Positions 54,763-63,941 are shown, numbered from the stretch's first letter. The stretch is DNA of 64,000 bases from Aurantimonas manganoxydans SI85-9A1 (GCF_000153465.1 NZ_CH672387.1:3526608-3590607); one strand, 5' to 3'. Notes: generated by a model from the sequence alone, not told the origin. Numbers and translations are program-made.

Positions 54763-54789
54763 CTCGGGCTTGACCCGAGGACCCATGCC
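54763..54789. repeat. Right half of the REP repeat split by the IS110 element
   Basis: Begins CTCGGGCTTGACC. Bases 54766-54789 are the exact reverse complement of 53519-53542. The internal palindrome CTCGGG/CCCGAG is intact. Confidence 0.75.
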
Positions 54790-54935
54790 AAACGCCGCCA
54801 CCGCTGCTGACGTTTGGGTTCCGCCGCCCGCGCCGACCTCATCCTCGCGCCGTCACCCCGCACTCACCTCCCAAACCCACCTTCCACCCCGCTTCGCGGC
54901 GCGGTAGCCTTCGGGATCATCGGGAGGATCGCGCC

Positions 54936-56702
54936 ATGCGTCGTTTACCGCTTGCCGGGCTGTGGCTCGGCGTCTGTCTTGCCATCACCGGATCGGCCGT
55001 CGCCCAGGAGCAGGCCGCCGATCGCGTCCAGCCGGAGATCGCGACCGAGGCCGCCGCCAAGGCGCTGGTGCAGGCCGAGCGGCAGATGGTGGCGGCGGCC
55101 AACCCGCTGGCGGCGGAAGCCGGTCTCGCCATCCTGCGCGACGGCGGCAACGCCATCGACGCCATGGTGACGACGCAGCTCGTGCTCGGCCTGGTCGAGC
55201 CGCAATCCTCGGGGATCGGCGGCGGCGCCTTCCTGGTCTATTTCGACGCCGAGGCCGGCCGGCTGACCACCTTCGACGGCCGCGAGACCGCGCCGGCGGC
55301 GGCGACGCCGAAACTCTTCCTCGACGCGGCCGGCGAGCCGCTCGCCTTCTACGACGCCGTCGTCGGCGGCCGCTCGGTCGGCACGCCCGGCACGGTGCGG
55401 CTGCTGTTCGACACCCATGAGCGCTACGGCAAGCTCCCCTGGGCTGCAATCGTGCAGCCGGCGATCGATCTTGCCCGCGAGGGTTTCGCCGTCTCTCCCC
55501 GGCTCCACGAGCTGATCGCCGAGGATGCCGAGCGGCTGTCGCTCTATCCCGGCACCAAGGGCTATTTCTTCGGCGCCGATGACGCCGCGTTGCCGGTCGG
55601 GACCATCCTGACGAATGCCGCCTATGCCGACACGCTGGCGGCGATCGCGGAGAAGGGCGCGGACGGCTTCTACGAGGGCCCGGTGGCGCAAGGCATCGTC
55701 GATACGGTGCGGAACGCCGAGGGCAATCCCGGTGTGCTCGCGCCGGCCGATCTTGCCAGTTACGCCATCGTCGAGCGCGAGCCGGTCTGCGTCGTCTATC
55801 GCAGCGCCGATGTCTGCGGCATGGGACCGCCCTCCTCCGGCGCGCTGACCATCGGCCAGATCCTCGGCGTGCTGGCGCCCCACGACATGGCCGCCCTCGG
55901 CCCCGACAGCGCCAAAGCCTGGCGCCTGATCGGCGATGCCTCGCGCCTCGCCTTCGCTGATCGCGGCCGCTACATGGCCGACAGCGACTTCGTGCCGATG
56001 CCGCAGCGGGGCCTGCTCGATGCCGACTATCTGGCAGGGCGGTCCGCGCTCCTGTCCGGCGATGGCGCGCTGGCAGACGATGCGGTCGCCCCCGGCATGC
56101 CGCCCTGGGACCACGCCATGCTGCTGGGCGACGACATGGCCATCGAGCTGCCGTCCACCAGTCATTTCGCCATCGTCGATCCGGACGGCAACGTCGTCTC
56201 CATGACGACGACCATCGAGAACGGCTTCGGCTCGCGGCTGATGACCGGCGGCTTCCTGCTGAACAACGAACTGACCGACTTCTCCTTCGCCACCCATGAC
56301 GCGGAGGGGTATGTCATCGCCAATGCGGTGGCGCCGGGCAAGCGGCCCCGCTCGTCCATGGCGCCGACCATCGTCATGCGCGACGGCGCGCCGGTGGTCG
56401 CCATCGGCTCGCCCGGCGGCAGCCGGATCATCGGCTATGTGGCGCAGGCGCTGATCGCCATGCTCGACTGGGAGATGGACGTGCAGCAGGCCATCGCCAT
56501 GCCGCATCTGGTCAATCGCTTCGGCACATTCGACGTCGAGGCCGGCACCCGCGCCACGGCCTTGGCCGCGCCGCTGCGCGATCTCGGCTTCGCGGTGAAC
56601 GAGACCGATCTCGATTCCGGCCTGCACGGCATCGCCATCACGGCGGACGGGCTGGAAGGCGGGGCCGACCCGCGCCGCGAGGGCGTGGCGGTCGGCGACT
56701 GA
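54936..56702 (+). CDS. ggt: Gamma-glutamyltransferase
   Basis: 588 residues with GGGAGGA 8 nt before the ATG. Signal peptide ends Ser-Ala-Val-Ala-Gln. The proenzyme motifs are present: Gly-Gly-Asn-Ala-Ile-Asp-Ala, Gly-Ile-Gly-Gly-Gly-Ala-Phe-Leu, Asp-Gly-Arg-Glu-Thr-Ala-Pro, and the autocleavage site Ser-Thr408-Ser-His-Phe-Ala-Ile-Val-Asp, where Thr408 becomes the catalytic N-terminus of the small subunit. Gly-Ser-Pro-Gly-Gly-Ser-Arg-Ile near residue 490 lines the oxyanion hole. Periplasmic hydrolysis or transfer of gamma-glutamyl groups, mainly glutathione. Confidence 0.94.
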   Translation: MRRLPLAGLWLGVCLAITGSAVAQEQAADRVQPEIATEAAAKALVQAERQMVAAANPLAAEAGLAILRDGGNAIDAMVTTQLVLGLVEPQSSGIGGGAFLVYFDAEAGRLTTFDGRETAPAAATPKLFLDAAGEPLAFYDAVVGGRSVGTPGTVRLLFDTHERYGKLPWAAIVQPAIDLAREGFAVSPRLHELIAEDAERLSLYPGTKGYFFGADDAALPVGTILTNAAYADTLAAIAEKGADGFYEGPVAQGIVDTVRNAEGNPGVLAPADLASYAIVEREPVCVVYRSADVCGMGPPSSGALTIGQILGVLAPHDMAALGPDSAKAWRLIGDASRLAFADRGRYMADSDFVPMPQRGLLDADYLAGRSALLSGDGALADDAVAPGMPPWDHAMLLGDDMAIELPSTSHFAIVDPDGNVVSMTTTIENGFGSRLMTGGFLLNNELTDFSFATHDAEGYVIANAVAPGKRPRSSMAPTIVMRDGAPVVAIGSPGGSRIIGYVAQALIAMLDWEMDVQQAIAMPHLVNRFGTFDVEAGTRATALAAPLRDLGFAVNETDLDSGLHGIAITADGLEGGADPRREGVAVGD

Positions 56703-56831
56703 GGTTTGCGGGCCGGGCGGCATCGGCGTGCCGGTTCGGCTGGCCGTCAGCCGGGCTGAGTTTTCCATTGGCCGGCCTTCCGCAAGTCTGGTAAAACGCA
56801 GCCGTTCGCTCCAATAGGAAACGCGTCGACC

Positions 56832-58616
56832 ATGACGCCCCTGCGCCGGCTTGCAGCCATCCTGTCACTGGATGTCGAAGGCTTTTCCGGTCTGGTCGAG
56901 GCTGACGAAACCGCAGCCCTCGCCGCGGTCGAACGCGCCTACAAGCGGTTCGTGCGCCCCACCGTCGGCGAGTTCGGCGGCGACATCTTCAAGACCAGTG
57001 GCGATGGCGTGCTCATCGAATTCGGCAGCGCCGTGAACGCCGTCCAGTGGGCGGCGCGCTTCCAGCGAGCGCTGCTCGCCGACCGGCAGGCGCACAGGCC
57101 GGCGCTGCCGGTGCGGATCGGCATCGTGATCGGCGACGTCGTCGTCACCGAGCACGACCGCTTCGGCGAAGGCGTGGTGCTGGCAACCCGCGTGCAGCAG
57201 ATCTCACCGGCCGGCGGCATGGCCATCAGCCGCGGCGTGTTCGAATATCTGCAGGGCAAGACCGATCTCTATTTCACCGGCATCGGTCCCTGCGAACTGA
57301 AGGGCTACGCCCGGCACGAGCCGATCTGGGTGTGGACGCCCAAGGTGATCAGCGCCAGTCGGGCGCGCCGCATCGCGGTCCCCGATCCGCACACCCAGCC
57401 GTCGGTGGCGGTCATGCCCTTCGACAATCTCAGCGGCGATCCGGGACGCAACAATTTCATCGACGGCATGGTGGAGGAGGTCACCGCCAGCCTCGCCCGG
57501 GTCCGCGAATTTCTCGTCATCGCCCGCCAGTCCGCCGCCACCTACCGGGGCAAGTCCCTGGGAGCGAAGGAAATCGCCGCCGAGCTCGGCGTGCGCTACA
57601 TCCTGCAGGGCAGCGTGCGTTTTTCCGACCGGCGCATGCGCGTGTCGCTGCATCTGGTGGATGGCGAGACCGCGCTGCAGATCTGGAGCGAACGGATCGA
57701 CGCGGAGATCGACGATCTCTTCCAGGTCCAGGACTACATCGCCGAGACCGTCTCCGGCGCGCTGCATCCGACCATCCGCCGCGCCGAGATCGAACGCGCC
57801 CGGCGCCGGCCGCCGGACAATCTCGTCGCTTACGACCTCGTCATGCAGGCGCTGCCGCATCTGTGGGCGCACCGCCACGACGAGAACGACCTCGCCATCG
57901 GGCTGATCGACGAGGCCCTGGCGCTGGAGCCGGACAACGGACGCGCGGCGGCGATCGGCGCCTGGGCCCATGCCCAGCACATCGCCTATAACTGGGCAAA
58001 CGATATCGGCGAGCAGCGGACGCGCGGCCGGGCGCTTCTGGACCGCACGCCGGGCCGCATCGACGACGACCCCCTGGCCCTTACCGCCGTGGCCACCGCC
58101 ACCATGCTGATCGAGGCGGATCTGGAGCGGGCGAACGCGCTGCTGGACCGGGCGCTGGATCTCGACGTCAACCACGCCTGGGCCTGGACGCGGCGGGGCT
58201 TCGCCCGCGTCTATGCCGGCCAGCCGGACGACGCCTTTGCCTGCTTCGAGCGGTCGCTGCGCCTGTCGCCGCTCGACCCGTTCGCCTTCAACTCGTTCAT
58301 CGGCATCGGCCTGGCGCATTTCGCCTCGGACCGGCCCGAGGAGGCCGCTCGCTGGACGCGGCGGGCGCTGGCAGAAAAGCCGGGCATGACCTGGCCGCAT
58401 CGCGATCTGGCGGCCTTTCTCGGCGCCTGCGGCCAGGAGGCGGATGCGCGCCTGGCGCTGGACCGCTTCACGGCCAGCCGTCCCGGCACGACCATCGCGA
58501 CCGTGCGCGACGCGCTGCGCTTCATGAACGGGGCGCTTCTCGATCGCTATTGCGCCGGGCTTGCAGCCGCGGGACTGGTCGAACGCGAGGATATCGGGCT
58601 GCGTGCCGCGACGTGA
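56832..58616 (+). CDS. Class III adenylate cyclase with TolB-like and TPR domains
   Basis: 594 residues. Residues ~5-175 form a class III nucleotide cyclase domain with metal-binding Asp14 (Leu-Ser-Leu-Asp-Val-Glu-Gly-Phe) and Asp58 (Thr-Ser-Gly-Asp-Gly-Val), and Gly-Asp-Val-Val-Val. Residues ~190-310 resemble the TolB/FlgO-like domain often found after it (Val-Ala-Val-Met-Pro-Phe-Asp-Asn-Leu-Ser-Gly-Asp). The C-terminal half is TPR-like helices. No membrane segments. Makes a cyclic nucleotide, probably cAMP, in response to an unknown cue. Stands alone between unrelated genes. Confidence 0.88.
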   Translation: MTPLRRLAAILSLDVEGFSGLVEADETAALAAVERAYKRFVRPTVGEFGGDIFKTSGDGVLIEFGSAVNAVQWAARFQRALLADRQAHRPALPVRIGIVIGDVVVTEHDRFGEGVVLATRVQQISPAGGMAISRGVFEYLQGKTDLYFTGIGPCELKGYARHEPIWVWTPKVISASRARRIAVPDPHTQPSVAVMPFDNLSGDPGRNNFIDGMVEEVTASLARVREFLVIARQSAATYRGKSLGAKEIAAELGVRYILQGSVRFSDRRMRVSLHLVDGETALQIWSERIDAEIDDLFQVQDYIAETVSGALHPTIRRAEIERARRRPPDNLVAYDLVMQALPHLWAHRHDENDLAIGLIDEALALEPDNGRAAAIGAWAHAQHIAYNWANDIGEQRTRGRALLDRTPGRIDDDPLALTAVATATMLIEADLERANALLDRALDLDVNHAWAWTRRGFARVYAGQPDDAFACFERSLRLSPLDPFAFNSFIGIGLAHFASDRPEEAARWTRRALAEKPGMTWPHRDLAAFLGACGQEADARLALDRFTASRPGTTIATVRDALRFMNGALLDRYCAGLAAAGLVEREDIGLRAAT

Positions 58617-58663
58617 CAGCGGCCCCTCCGGTCGGCGGGCGACTTGAAGGCAGCGGACAGCCA

Positions 58664-58695
58664 AAGGCGGAGGCAACCGGGGCTGCCTCCGCCTT
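58664..58695. terminator. Strong hairpin between convergent genes
   Basis: AAGGCGGAGGCA and TGCCTCCGCCTT form a perfect 12-bp stem with an 8-nt loop. It lies between the cyclase gene and the DJ-1-like gene, which converge, and the A/T ends of the stem allow use in both directions. Confidence 0.8.
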
Positions 58696-58737
58696 GCTTC
58701 AACGTATCGGAGGCGCCGCAGGGCGCCCCGTTCAGGC

Positions 58738-59412
58738 TCAGAGGAAGGTCAGCAGCTTGCGCGCAGCCTCTTCCGAGGAAGCAGGGTTCTGGCCGGTGAC
58801 CAGCTTGCCGTCGGTGACCACGAAGGATGCCCAGTCGTCGCCCTTCTGGTACTCGCCGCCATTGGCGGTCAGCATGTCCTGGACGAGGAACGGCACGACG
58901 TCGGTCAGGCCGACGCCCTCTTCCTCGGTATTGGTGAAGCCGGTCACGGTGCGGCCCGCGACCAGCGGCTTGCCGTCGGCGGTCTGGGTGTGACGGAAGA
59001 CGGCCGGCGCGTGGCAGACCGCGCCCACCGGACGGTCGCTTCGGGCGAAGGTTTCGATCAGCCGGCGGCTGTCGGCGTCCTCGGCAAGGTCCCAGAGCGG
59101 GCCGTGGCCGCCGGGAAAGAAGATCGCGTCGAAACCGTCGGCATCGACCGAGGAGAGAACCTGGGTGCTCGCCAGATCCTGCTGCGCCGCCTTGTCGAGC
59201 TTGAAGCGCCTGGTCGCGTCGGTCTGAGCGTCCTCGGAATCGCTCATCGGATCGAGCGGCGGCTGGCCGCCCTTCGGCGAGGCCAGCGCGACGTCGGCGC
59301 CGGCGTCCTTGAAGACGTAGTAGGGCGCGGCGAATTCCTCGAGCCAGAAGCCGGTCTTCTTGCCGGTGTCGCCGAGCTGGTCATGCGACGTCAGAACCAT
59401 CAGAATTTTCAT
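58738..59412 (-). CDS. DJ-1/PfpI-family protein (type 1 glutamine amidotransferase-like, Hsp31-like)
   Basis: 224 residues. Nucleophile elbow Ala-Val-Cys133-His134-Ala-Pro with Glu25/Glu26 (Trp-Leu-Glu-Glu-Phe-Ala-Ala-Pro-Tyr) and Phe-Pro-Gly-Gly-His-Gly-Pro-Leu-Trp-Asp-Leu. Members act as glyoxalase III/protein deglycases or chaperones that deal with reactive aldehydes, which fits a methylotroph. Follows the CurA-type reductase by 27 bp on the same strand. Confidence 0.9.
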   Translation of the reverse strand: MKILMVLTSHDQLGDTGKKTGFWLEEFAAPYYVFKDAGADVALASPKGGQPPLDPMSDSEDAQTDATRRFKLDKAAQQDLASTQVLSSVDADGFDAIFFPGGHGPLWDLAEDADSRRLIETFARSDRPVGAVCHAPAVFRHTQTADGKPLVAGRTVTGFTNTEEEGVGLTDVVPFLVQDMLTANGGEYQKGDDWASFVVTDGKLVTGQNPASSEEAARKLLTFL

Positions 59413-59439
59413 GGTTGGTACCCTTCGAATGTGTCGGTT

Positions 59440-60471
59440 TCAGTCAGCGAGGTGGATGACGCGCTTGCCGAACGCTTCACCCTTCAGGAGGCCAATGAAC
59501 GCGCCCGGCGCCTGTTCCAGCCCGGAGATCATCTCCTCGCGGTAGCGGATCTTCCCGTCCTTCACCCAAGCGCCCATCTGTTCGGCGAATTGCGGGTAGA
59601 GATGGCCGAAATCGTCGAAGACGATGAAGCCGCGCATGGTCATGCGCTTGCGCAGGATCTGGCCCATCAGATAGTTCATCCGGTCCGGGCCGTCGGGCAG
59701 CGAGGTGGCGTTGTACTGGGAGATCAGGCCGCACACCGGGATGCGGGCCGAGGGGTTGAGCAGCGGCAGCACGGCGTCGAAGACCGCCCCGCCGACATTC
59801 TCGAAATAGATGTCGATGCCGTCGGCCGCTGCGTCCTTCAGGGCGTCGGCGAAGCCGTCGGCCTTGTAGTCAACGCAGGCGTCGAAGCCGAGCGTCTCCA
59901 CCACATGGGCGCATTTTTCCGCCCCGCCGGCGATGCCGATGACGCGGCAGCCGAGGATCTTGCCGATCTGCCCGACGGTCGCGCCGACCGGACCGCTGGC
60001 ACCGGCGACGACCAGCGTCTCACCCGGCTTCGGGGCGCCGATCTGCGTCAGGCCGGCCCAGGCGGTGAGGCCCGGCATGCCGAGAACGCCGAGCGCCCAG
60101 GACGGGTTCTCGGGATCCTTGCCCATGTTGATGACGCCCTTGCCGTCGGACAGGGCGTAATCCTGCCAGCCGCCGAAGGCGACCACCCAGTCACCCTCGG
60201 CAAAGCCGTCGACATTCGACGTGACAACCTGCGCGACGGTGCCGCCCACCATGACCTCGCCGATCTCCACCGGCGCGGCATAGGACGGCGCGTCGCTCAT
60301 GCGGCCGCGCATATAGGGGTCGAGGGACAGGTATTCGTTGCGCAGGAGCATCTGCCCGGCGCCGGCTTCCGGCCGTGCGACCGTTTCCAGGCGCAGCGTG
60401 TCGTCGTTCGGCTCGCCCTTTGGGCGTTCGGCCAGCACATAGCGGCGATTGACTTCGGTCGACTGGGTCAT
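59440..60471 (-). CDS. CurA-type NADP-dependent medium-chain reductase
   Basis: 343 residues. Zinc-free medium-chain dehydrogenase/reductase: Leu-Ser-Leu-Asp-Pro-Tyr-Met-Arg-Gly-Arg-Met, Val-Ala-Gly-Ala-Ser-Gly-Pro-Val-Gly (nucleotide loop), Tyr-Phe-Glu-Asn-Val-Gly-Gly. Family members reduce the C=C bond of enones, including curcumin and leukotriene B4 derivatives. Pairing with the DJ-1-like gene suggests detoxification of reactive carbonyls. Confidence 0.9.
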   Translation of the reverse strand: MTQSTEVNRRYVLAERPKGEPNDDTLRLETVARPEAGAGQMLLRNEYLSLDPYMRGRMSDAPSYAAPVEIGEVMVGGTVAQVVTSNVDGFAEGDWVVAFGGWQDYALSDGKGVINMGKDPENPSWALGVLGMPGLTAWAGLTQIGAPKPGETLVVAGASGPVGATVGQIGKILGCRVIGIAGGAEKCAHVVETLGFDACVDYKADGFADALKDAAADGIDIYFENVGGAVFDAVLPLLNPSARIPVCGLISQYNATSLPDGPDRMNYLMGQILRKRMTMRGFIVFDDFGHLYPQFAEQMGAWVKDGKIRYREEMISGLEQAPGAFIGLLKGEAFGKRVIHLAD

Positions 60472-60760
60472 GGTGTCCTTCCGGATAATATGGGTCGGTC
60501 GGGGCTCTCGCCCGCGACCGCCGACGACAACGGCCGACGGTGGCGAACCACGGCGTCGGCCGGCATCGGCAATGTCGGTCGGGACGTCTGGCGTCCCGTG
60601 ATGCGCCTAAGCTGTGGTCCCGATCGTCGAACGCAATCCCGACGCACCGTTCATCCGCGGGCGGACAGGCACGCGGTTGGCGCGCGCTAACGGTACAGGC
60701 CGGCACTGCCGGAAACGATGCCTGCCTGCTTGTGCCGAGCGGACCGGACGGTCGGCCCGA

Positions 60761-61006
60761 TCAGGCGTAGGCGCCCGCCGAACAGGTCAGCTCGTGGCTG
60801 TGGCTGCAGATCTCGAAGACGATGCCGAAGGAATCCTCGACATAGACCATGCGGCAGGGCTTCTCGCCGGGGACATATTCGCGCACCGGCACGCGCTGGC
60901 GACCGCCCGCCGCGACGATTTTCGCCAGAAAGCCTTCCAGATCGGGGTCCTGGATGGCGAAATGGAACATGCCGTGCCGGCGGAACGGCAGATTGTCGCC
61001 TCCGGT
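60761..61006 (-). pseudogene. 5'-truncated VOC/glyoxalase-like gene
   Basis: The frame from about 61006 to the stop at 60761 reads as the C-terminal half of a VOC-superfamily protein: Gly-Gly-Asp-Asn-Leu-Pro-Phe-Arg-Arg, Met-Phe-His-Phe-Ala-Ile-Gln-Asp-Pro-Asp-Leu-Glu, Tyr-Val-Glu-Asp-Ser-Phe-Gly-Ile-Val-Phe-Glu-Ile. The N-terminal half is missing, and the sequence before it is the end of the efflux permease gene in another frame. An internal ATG could still give a 69-residue peptide, but half a VOC domain is unlikely to work. Confidence 0.65.
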
Positions 61007-61035
61007 CGGCTGACGCACGCCCCTCCCCGAGGCCT

Positions 61036-62586
61036 CTACTCCATCGCCGGGGCATGCCCGGTCGCGCCGGCGCTCGCCCCGGGCCGACGCATGAAGAGCA
61101 GCAGAGGCACGGCGCAGAGCGTGATGATCATCATCAGCTTGAAGTCGTCGACATAGGCGATCATCGCCGCCTGCGCCTGGACCTGCTGGTTCAGAAGGGC
61201 GAGCGTCGTCGTCTGGTCGAGGCCCATGGCGCCGACCGCACTGGTGAAGTTGGGGTTGAACGGGTTCAGCCCTCCGACGAGTTCGGCGCGGTTGATGACG
61301 ATGTTGTGGGCGAGCTCCACCGAGACGATGGAGATACCGACCGACGAGCCGATATTGCGCAGCAGGCTGAACAGCGAGGCGGCGTCCGGCCGGAACTGCG
61401 GCGCCAGTGTCGCGAAGGCCAGCGTCGACAGCGGCACGAAAACGAGGCCGAGACCGAGCCCCTGGACGACGCCGGAGACGATGATCGGCGTCGAATTCAT
61501 CATGATCGAGAAGCCGCTCATCTGGTAGAGCGACAACGCCGTCAACATCAGGCCGGTGAAGATCAGAAGCCGCGTGTCGACCTTGCCGATCAGCCGGCCG
61601 ACGACGATCATCGAGATCATCGTACCGACACCGCGCGGCGCCAGGACGAGCCCCGTCGTCACCACCGGATAGCCGAGAATGTTTTGCAGCATCGGCGGCA
61701 AGAGGGCGAGACCGGCGAGCAGGATCATGCCGACGACGAAGATCATCACCAGCGCCATCACCAGATTGCGGTCGGTGAAGATCTTCGGGTCGATGAAGGC
61801 GCCTTCGCGGCCGGTGATGTGCAGGACGAAGGCCCACAGTCCCGAGACGGCGAGGCCGAGCTCGATCCAGCATTCGGGCGAGGCGAACCAGTCCACCTGC
61901 TCGCCGCGGTCGAGGAACATCTGCAAGGCGCCGATGAACAGCGACAGCATGGCGAAGCCGAAGAAGTCGAAGCCGCGCCGGCGCTTGGGCGTCTTCGGCA
62001 GGAACAGGATCATGCCGGCCAGCGCCAGCATGCCGATCGGCAGATTGACGAAGAACACCCAGCGCCAGTTGAAGGTCTCGGTCAGCCAGCCGCCCAGCGT
62101 CGGGCCGACGATCGGGCCGACCATGATGCCGGCGCCCCAGATCGCCATGGCGGAACCGTGCTGTTCACGGGTGTTGATGTTCAGGAGCACGGTCTGCGAC
62201 AGCGGCACCAGTGCCGCGCCGCACAGGCCCTGGAACAGCCGAAAGACGATCATCTCGTTGAGGCTGGTCGCAAAGCCGCAGGCCATGGAGGCGACGACGA
62301 AGCCGGCGGCCGAGGCGATGAACAATTCGCGCAGGCCCATCCGGTCGGACAGCCAGCCGGTCACCGGCGTCATGATCGCCGCCGCAACGATGTAGGAGGT
62401 CAGCACCCAGGTGATCTGGTCCTGGGCGGCGCCCAGCGAGCCCTGCATGTTGGGCAGAGCGACATTGGCGATCGTGGTGTCGAGCACCTGCATGATCGTC
62501 GCCAGCATGATCGAGACGGTGATCAGGCCCTTGTGGGCGACGACACCGTCGGGGCCGGCGGCGGCCGGCGCCGCCGCGGCGCTCAT
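61036..62586 (-). CDS. DHA2-family MFS drug efflux permease (EmrB-like)
   Basis: 516 residues, about 14 membrane segments. Motifs Leu-Asp-Thr-Thr-Ile-Ala-Asn-Val-Ala-Leu-Pro in TM1, Gly-Trp-Leu-Ser-Asp-Arg-Met-Gly-Leu-Arg after TM2, and Gly-Pro-Thr-Leu-Gly-Gly-Trp-Leu in TM5 are typical. The start overlaps the stop of the adaptor gene. With the HlyD-like adaptor it would form an EmrAB-type pump working with an outer membrane channel encoded elsewhere. Confidence 0.92.
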   Translation of the reverse strand: MSAAAAPAAAGPDGVVAHKGLITVSIMLATIMQVLDTTIANVALPNMQGSLGAAQDQITWVLTSYIVAAAIMTPVTGWLSDRMGLRELFIASAAGFVVASMACGFATSLNEMIVFRLFQGLCGAALVPLSQTVLLNINTREQHGSAMAIWGAGIMVGPIVGPTLGGWLTETFNWRWVFFVNLPIGMLALAGMILFLPKTPKRRRGFDFFGFAMLSLFIGALQMFLDRGEQVDWFASPECWIELGLAVSGLWAFVLHITGREGAFIDPKIFTDRNLVMALVMIFVVGMILLAGLALLPPMLQNILGYPVVTTGLVLAPRGVGTMISMIVVGRLIGKVDTRLLIFTGLMLTALSLYQMSGFSIMMNSTPIIVSGVVQGLGLGLVFVPLSTLAFATLAPQFRPDAASLFSLLRNIGSSVGISIVSVELAHNIVINRAELVGGLNPFNPNFTSAVGAMGLDQTTTLALLNQQVQAQAAMIAYVDDFKLMMIITLCAVPLLLFMRRPGASAGATGHAPAME

Positions 62587-63941
62587 CGTGCCGGGGTCGT
62601 CGCCATGCCGGCGGTGGCCCCTTCCCTGGCGGTGGCGTCGCTGGCGACCACGTCCGGTGCCGTCCCGCCAGGCCGGGTCGCGGCAACGGCGGTGCCGGCC
62701 GGCAGATAGCGGTCGAGGCCGAGCGCCGCAACGGTGGACTTCATGAAGTCGGGCACGCCTCGCGACCGGCCGGTATCCACTGTCACGCTGGCGCTCATGC
62801 CGGCGCGCAGGGCCGGCATGTCGTCGGCCGCCTCGATATGAATTCGCACGGGAATGCGCTGCACCACCTTCACCCAGTTGCCGGTGGCATTCTGGGCCGG
62901 CAGGAGGGCGAATTCCGAGCCAGTGCCGGCACCGATCGAGCCGACCGTCGCGTGCAGCACGTGATCCGGATAGGTATCGAGCTCGACATCCACCGGCTGG
63001 CCGACACGCATGTCGGTCAGCTCGGTTTCCTTGTAATTGGCCTCGATCCAGCTGTCGCGGGTCTCCACCAGGCTCATCACCGAGGAGGCCGGGGTCACGT
63101 ACTGGCCTTCCTGCAGCCGGTCGGTCTGGCTGATCACGCCGGGCTCCGGCGCCGTCACTCGCGTATGGGCCAGATCCAGCTCGGCAGCATGGAGCTGCGC
63201 CAGCGCCTTGAGGACGGCCGGATGCCTGTCGGTGGCGATGTCGGGATTGCCGGCCAACGCCGCCTTGGCAGCCAGGACCTGGCTTTCGGCCGACGACAGC
63301 GCGCCGCGCGCCTGGCGCAGCTGCAGGTCCGCATCGTCGAGGGAGGACTGGCTGACGATGCCCTTCTTCACCAGCGTCTGCTGGCGATCGTTCCGGGTCT
63401 GGGCATTTTCCAGCGCGTCGCGCGCGGTCGCGGCCTCCGACACCGCCTGGGCGTAGGCGGCCTTCAGCTTTTCCACATCGAGCCGGGCCGATTCCAGATT
63501 GGCCTGATCCTGCTCGACGGCATTGCGGTAGACGGCATCGTCGATGGTGAAGAGCAGCGCGCCGGCCTCCACCGTCTGGTTCTCGGCGACGGCGACGGTG
63601 GCGATCTGGCCGCTCACCTGCGGCATCACCGTGACGCGGTCCTGCTGGACGTAGGCGTCCTCGGTGTTGAGGTAGCGTCCGCCGGTGACCCAGTAATAGG
63701 CGCCGCCCAGCACGAGTGCGAGCGGCAGCGCGACGATCATGAGCTTGCGGAGCGGACGGCGGCGCTTCTTCGGCGCCTCCGGCTGCGTCGTTTCGGGCGC
63801 GGTCGGTTTGGCAGCCCCGGGCTCCGGAGTGGCCGCTTCGGCGGCGGGTTCGGCTGCCGGCGCGGACGGCGCAACCGTGTCGCCCGGCTTGGCAACCGGC
63901 TCTGCGTCGTTCAGTCGGTTCTTGTCGGGCCGCGCGTTCAT
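62583..63941 (-). CDS. HlyD-family efflux adaptor (EmrA-like)
   Basis: 452 residues. A ~60-residue Ala/Pro/Glu-rich cytoplasmic N-terminal part, one membrane anchor (about residues 66-86), the Leu-Asn-Thr-Glu-Asp-Ala-Tyr-Val motif of EmrA, a lipoyl/hairpin region with long coiled coil (about 140-230), and the C-terminal barrel. Couples the MFS permease to an outer membrane channel. ATGA overlaps on both sides place it in one operon with the permease and an upstream gene cut by the window edge. Confidence 0.92.
   Translation of the reverse strand: MNARPDKNRLNDAEPVAKPGDTVAPSAPAAEPAAEAATPEPGAAKPTAPETTQPEAPKKRRRPLRKLMIVALPLALVLGGAYYWVTGGRYLNTEDAYVQQDRVTVMPQVSGQIATVAVAENQTVEAGALLFTIDDAVYRNAVEQDQANLESARLDVEKLKAAYAQAVSEAATARDALENAQTRNDRQQTLVKKGIVSQSSLDDADLQLRQARGALSSAESQVLAAKAALAGNPDIATDRHPAVLKALAQLHAAELDLAHTRVTAPEPGVISQTDRLQEGQYVTPASSVMSLVETRDSWIEANYKETELTDMRVGQPVDVELDTYPDHVLHATVGSIGAGTGSEFALLPAQNATGNWVKVVQRIPVRIHIEAADDMPALRAGMSASVTVDTGRSRGVPDFMKSTVAALGLDRYLPAGTAVAATRPGGTAPDVVASDATAREGATAGMATTPAR

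Noticed and set aside
53519..54789. The 24-bp inverted repeats 53519-53542 and 54766-54789 as terminal inverted repeats of the IS
   Set aside because: IS110 elements lack terminal inverted repeats, and the repeats belong to two REP copies: a full one on the left, and one half of a second copy on the right whose other half is at 53616-53626.
60761..61873. A long minus-strand frame joining the VOC fragment to upstream sequence
   Set aside because: Beyond about 61006 the frame is out of register with the efflux permease gene and contains no VOC-like sequence.
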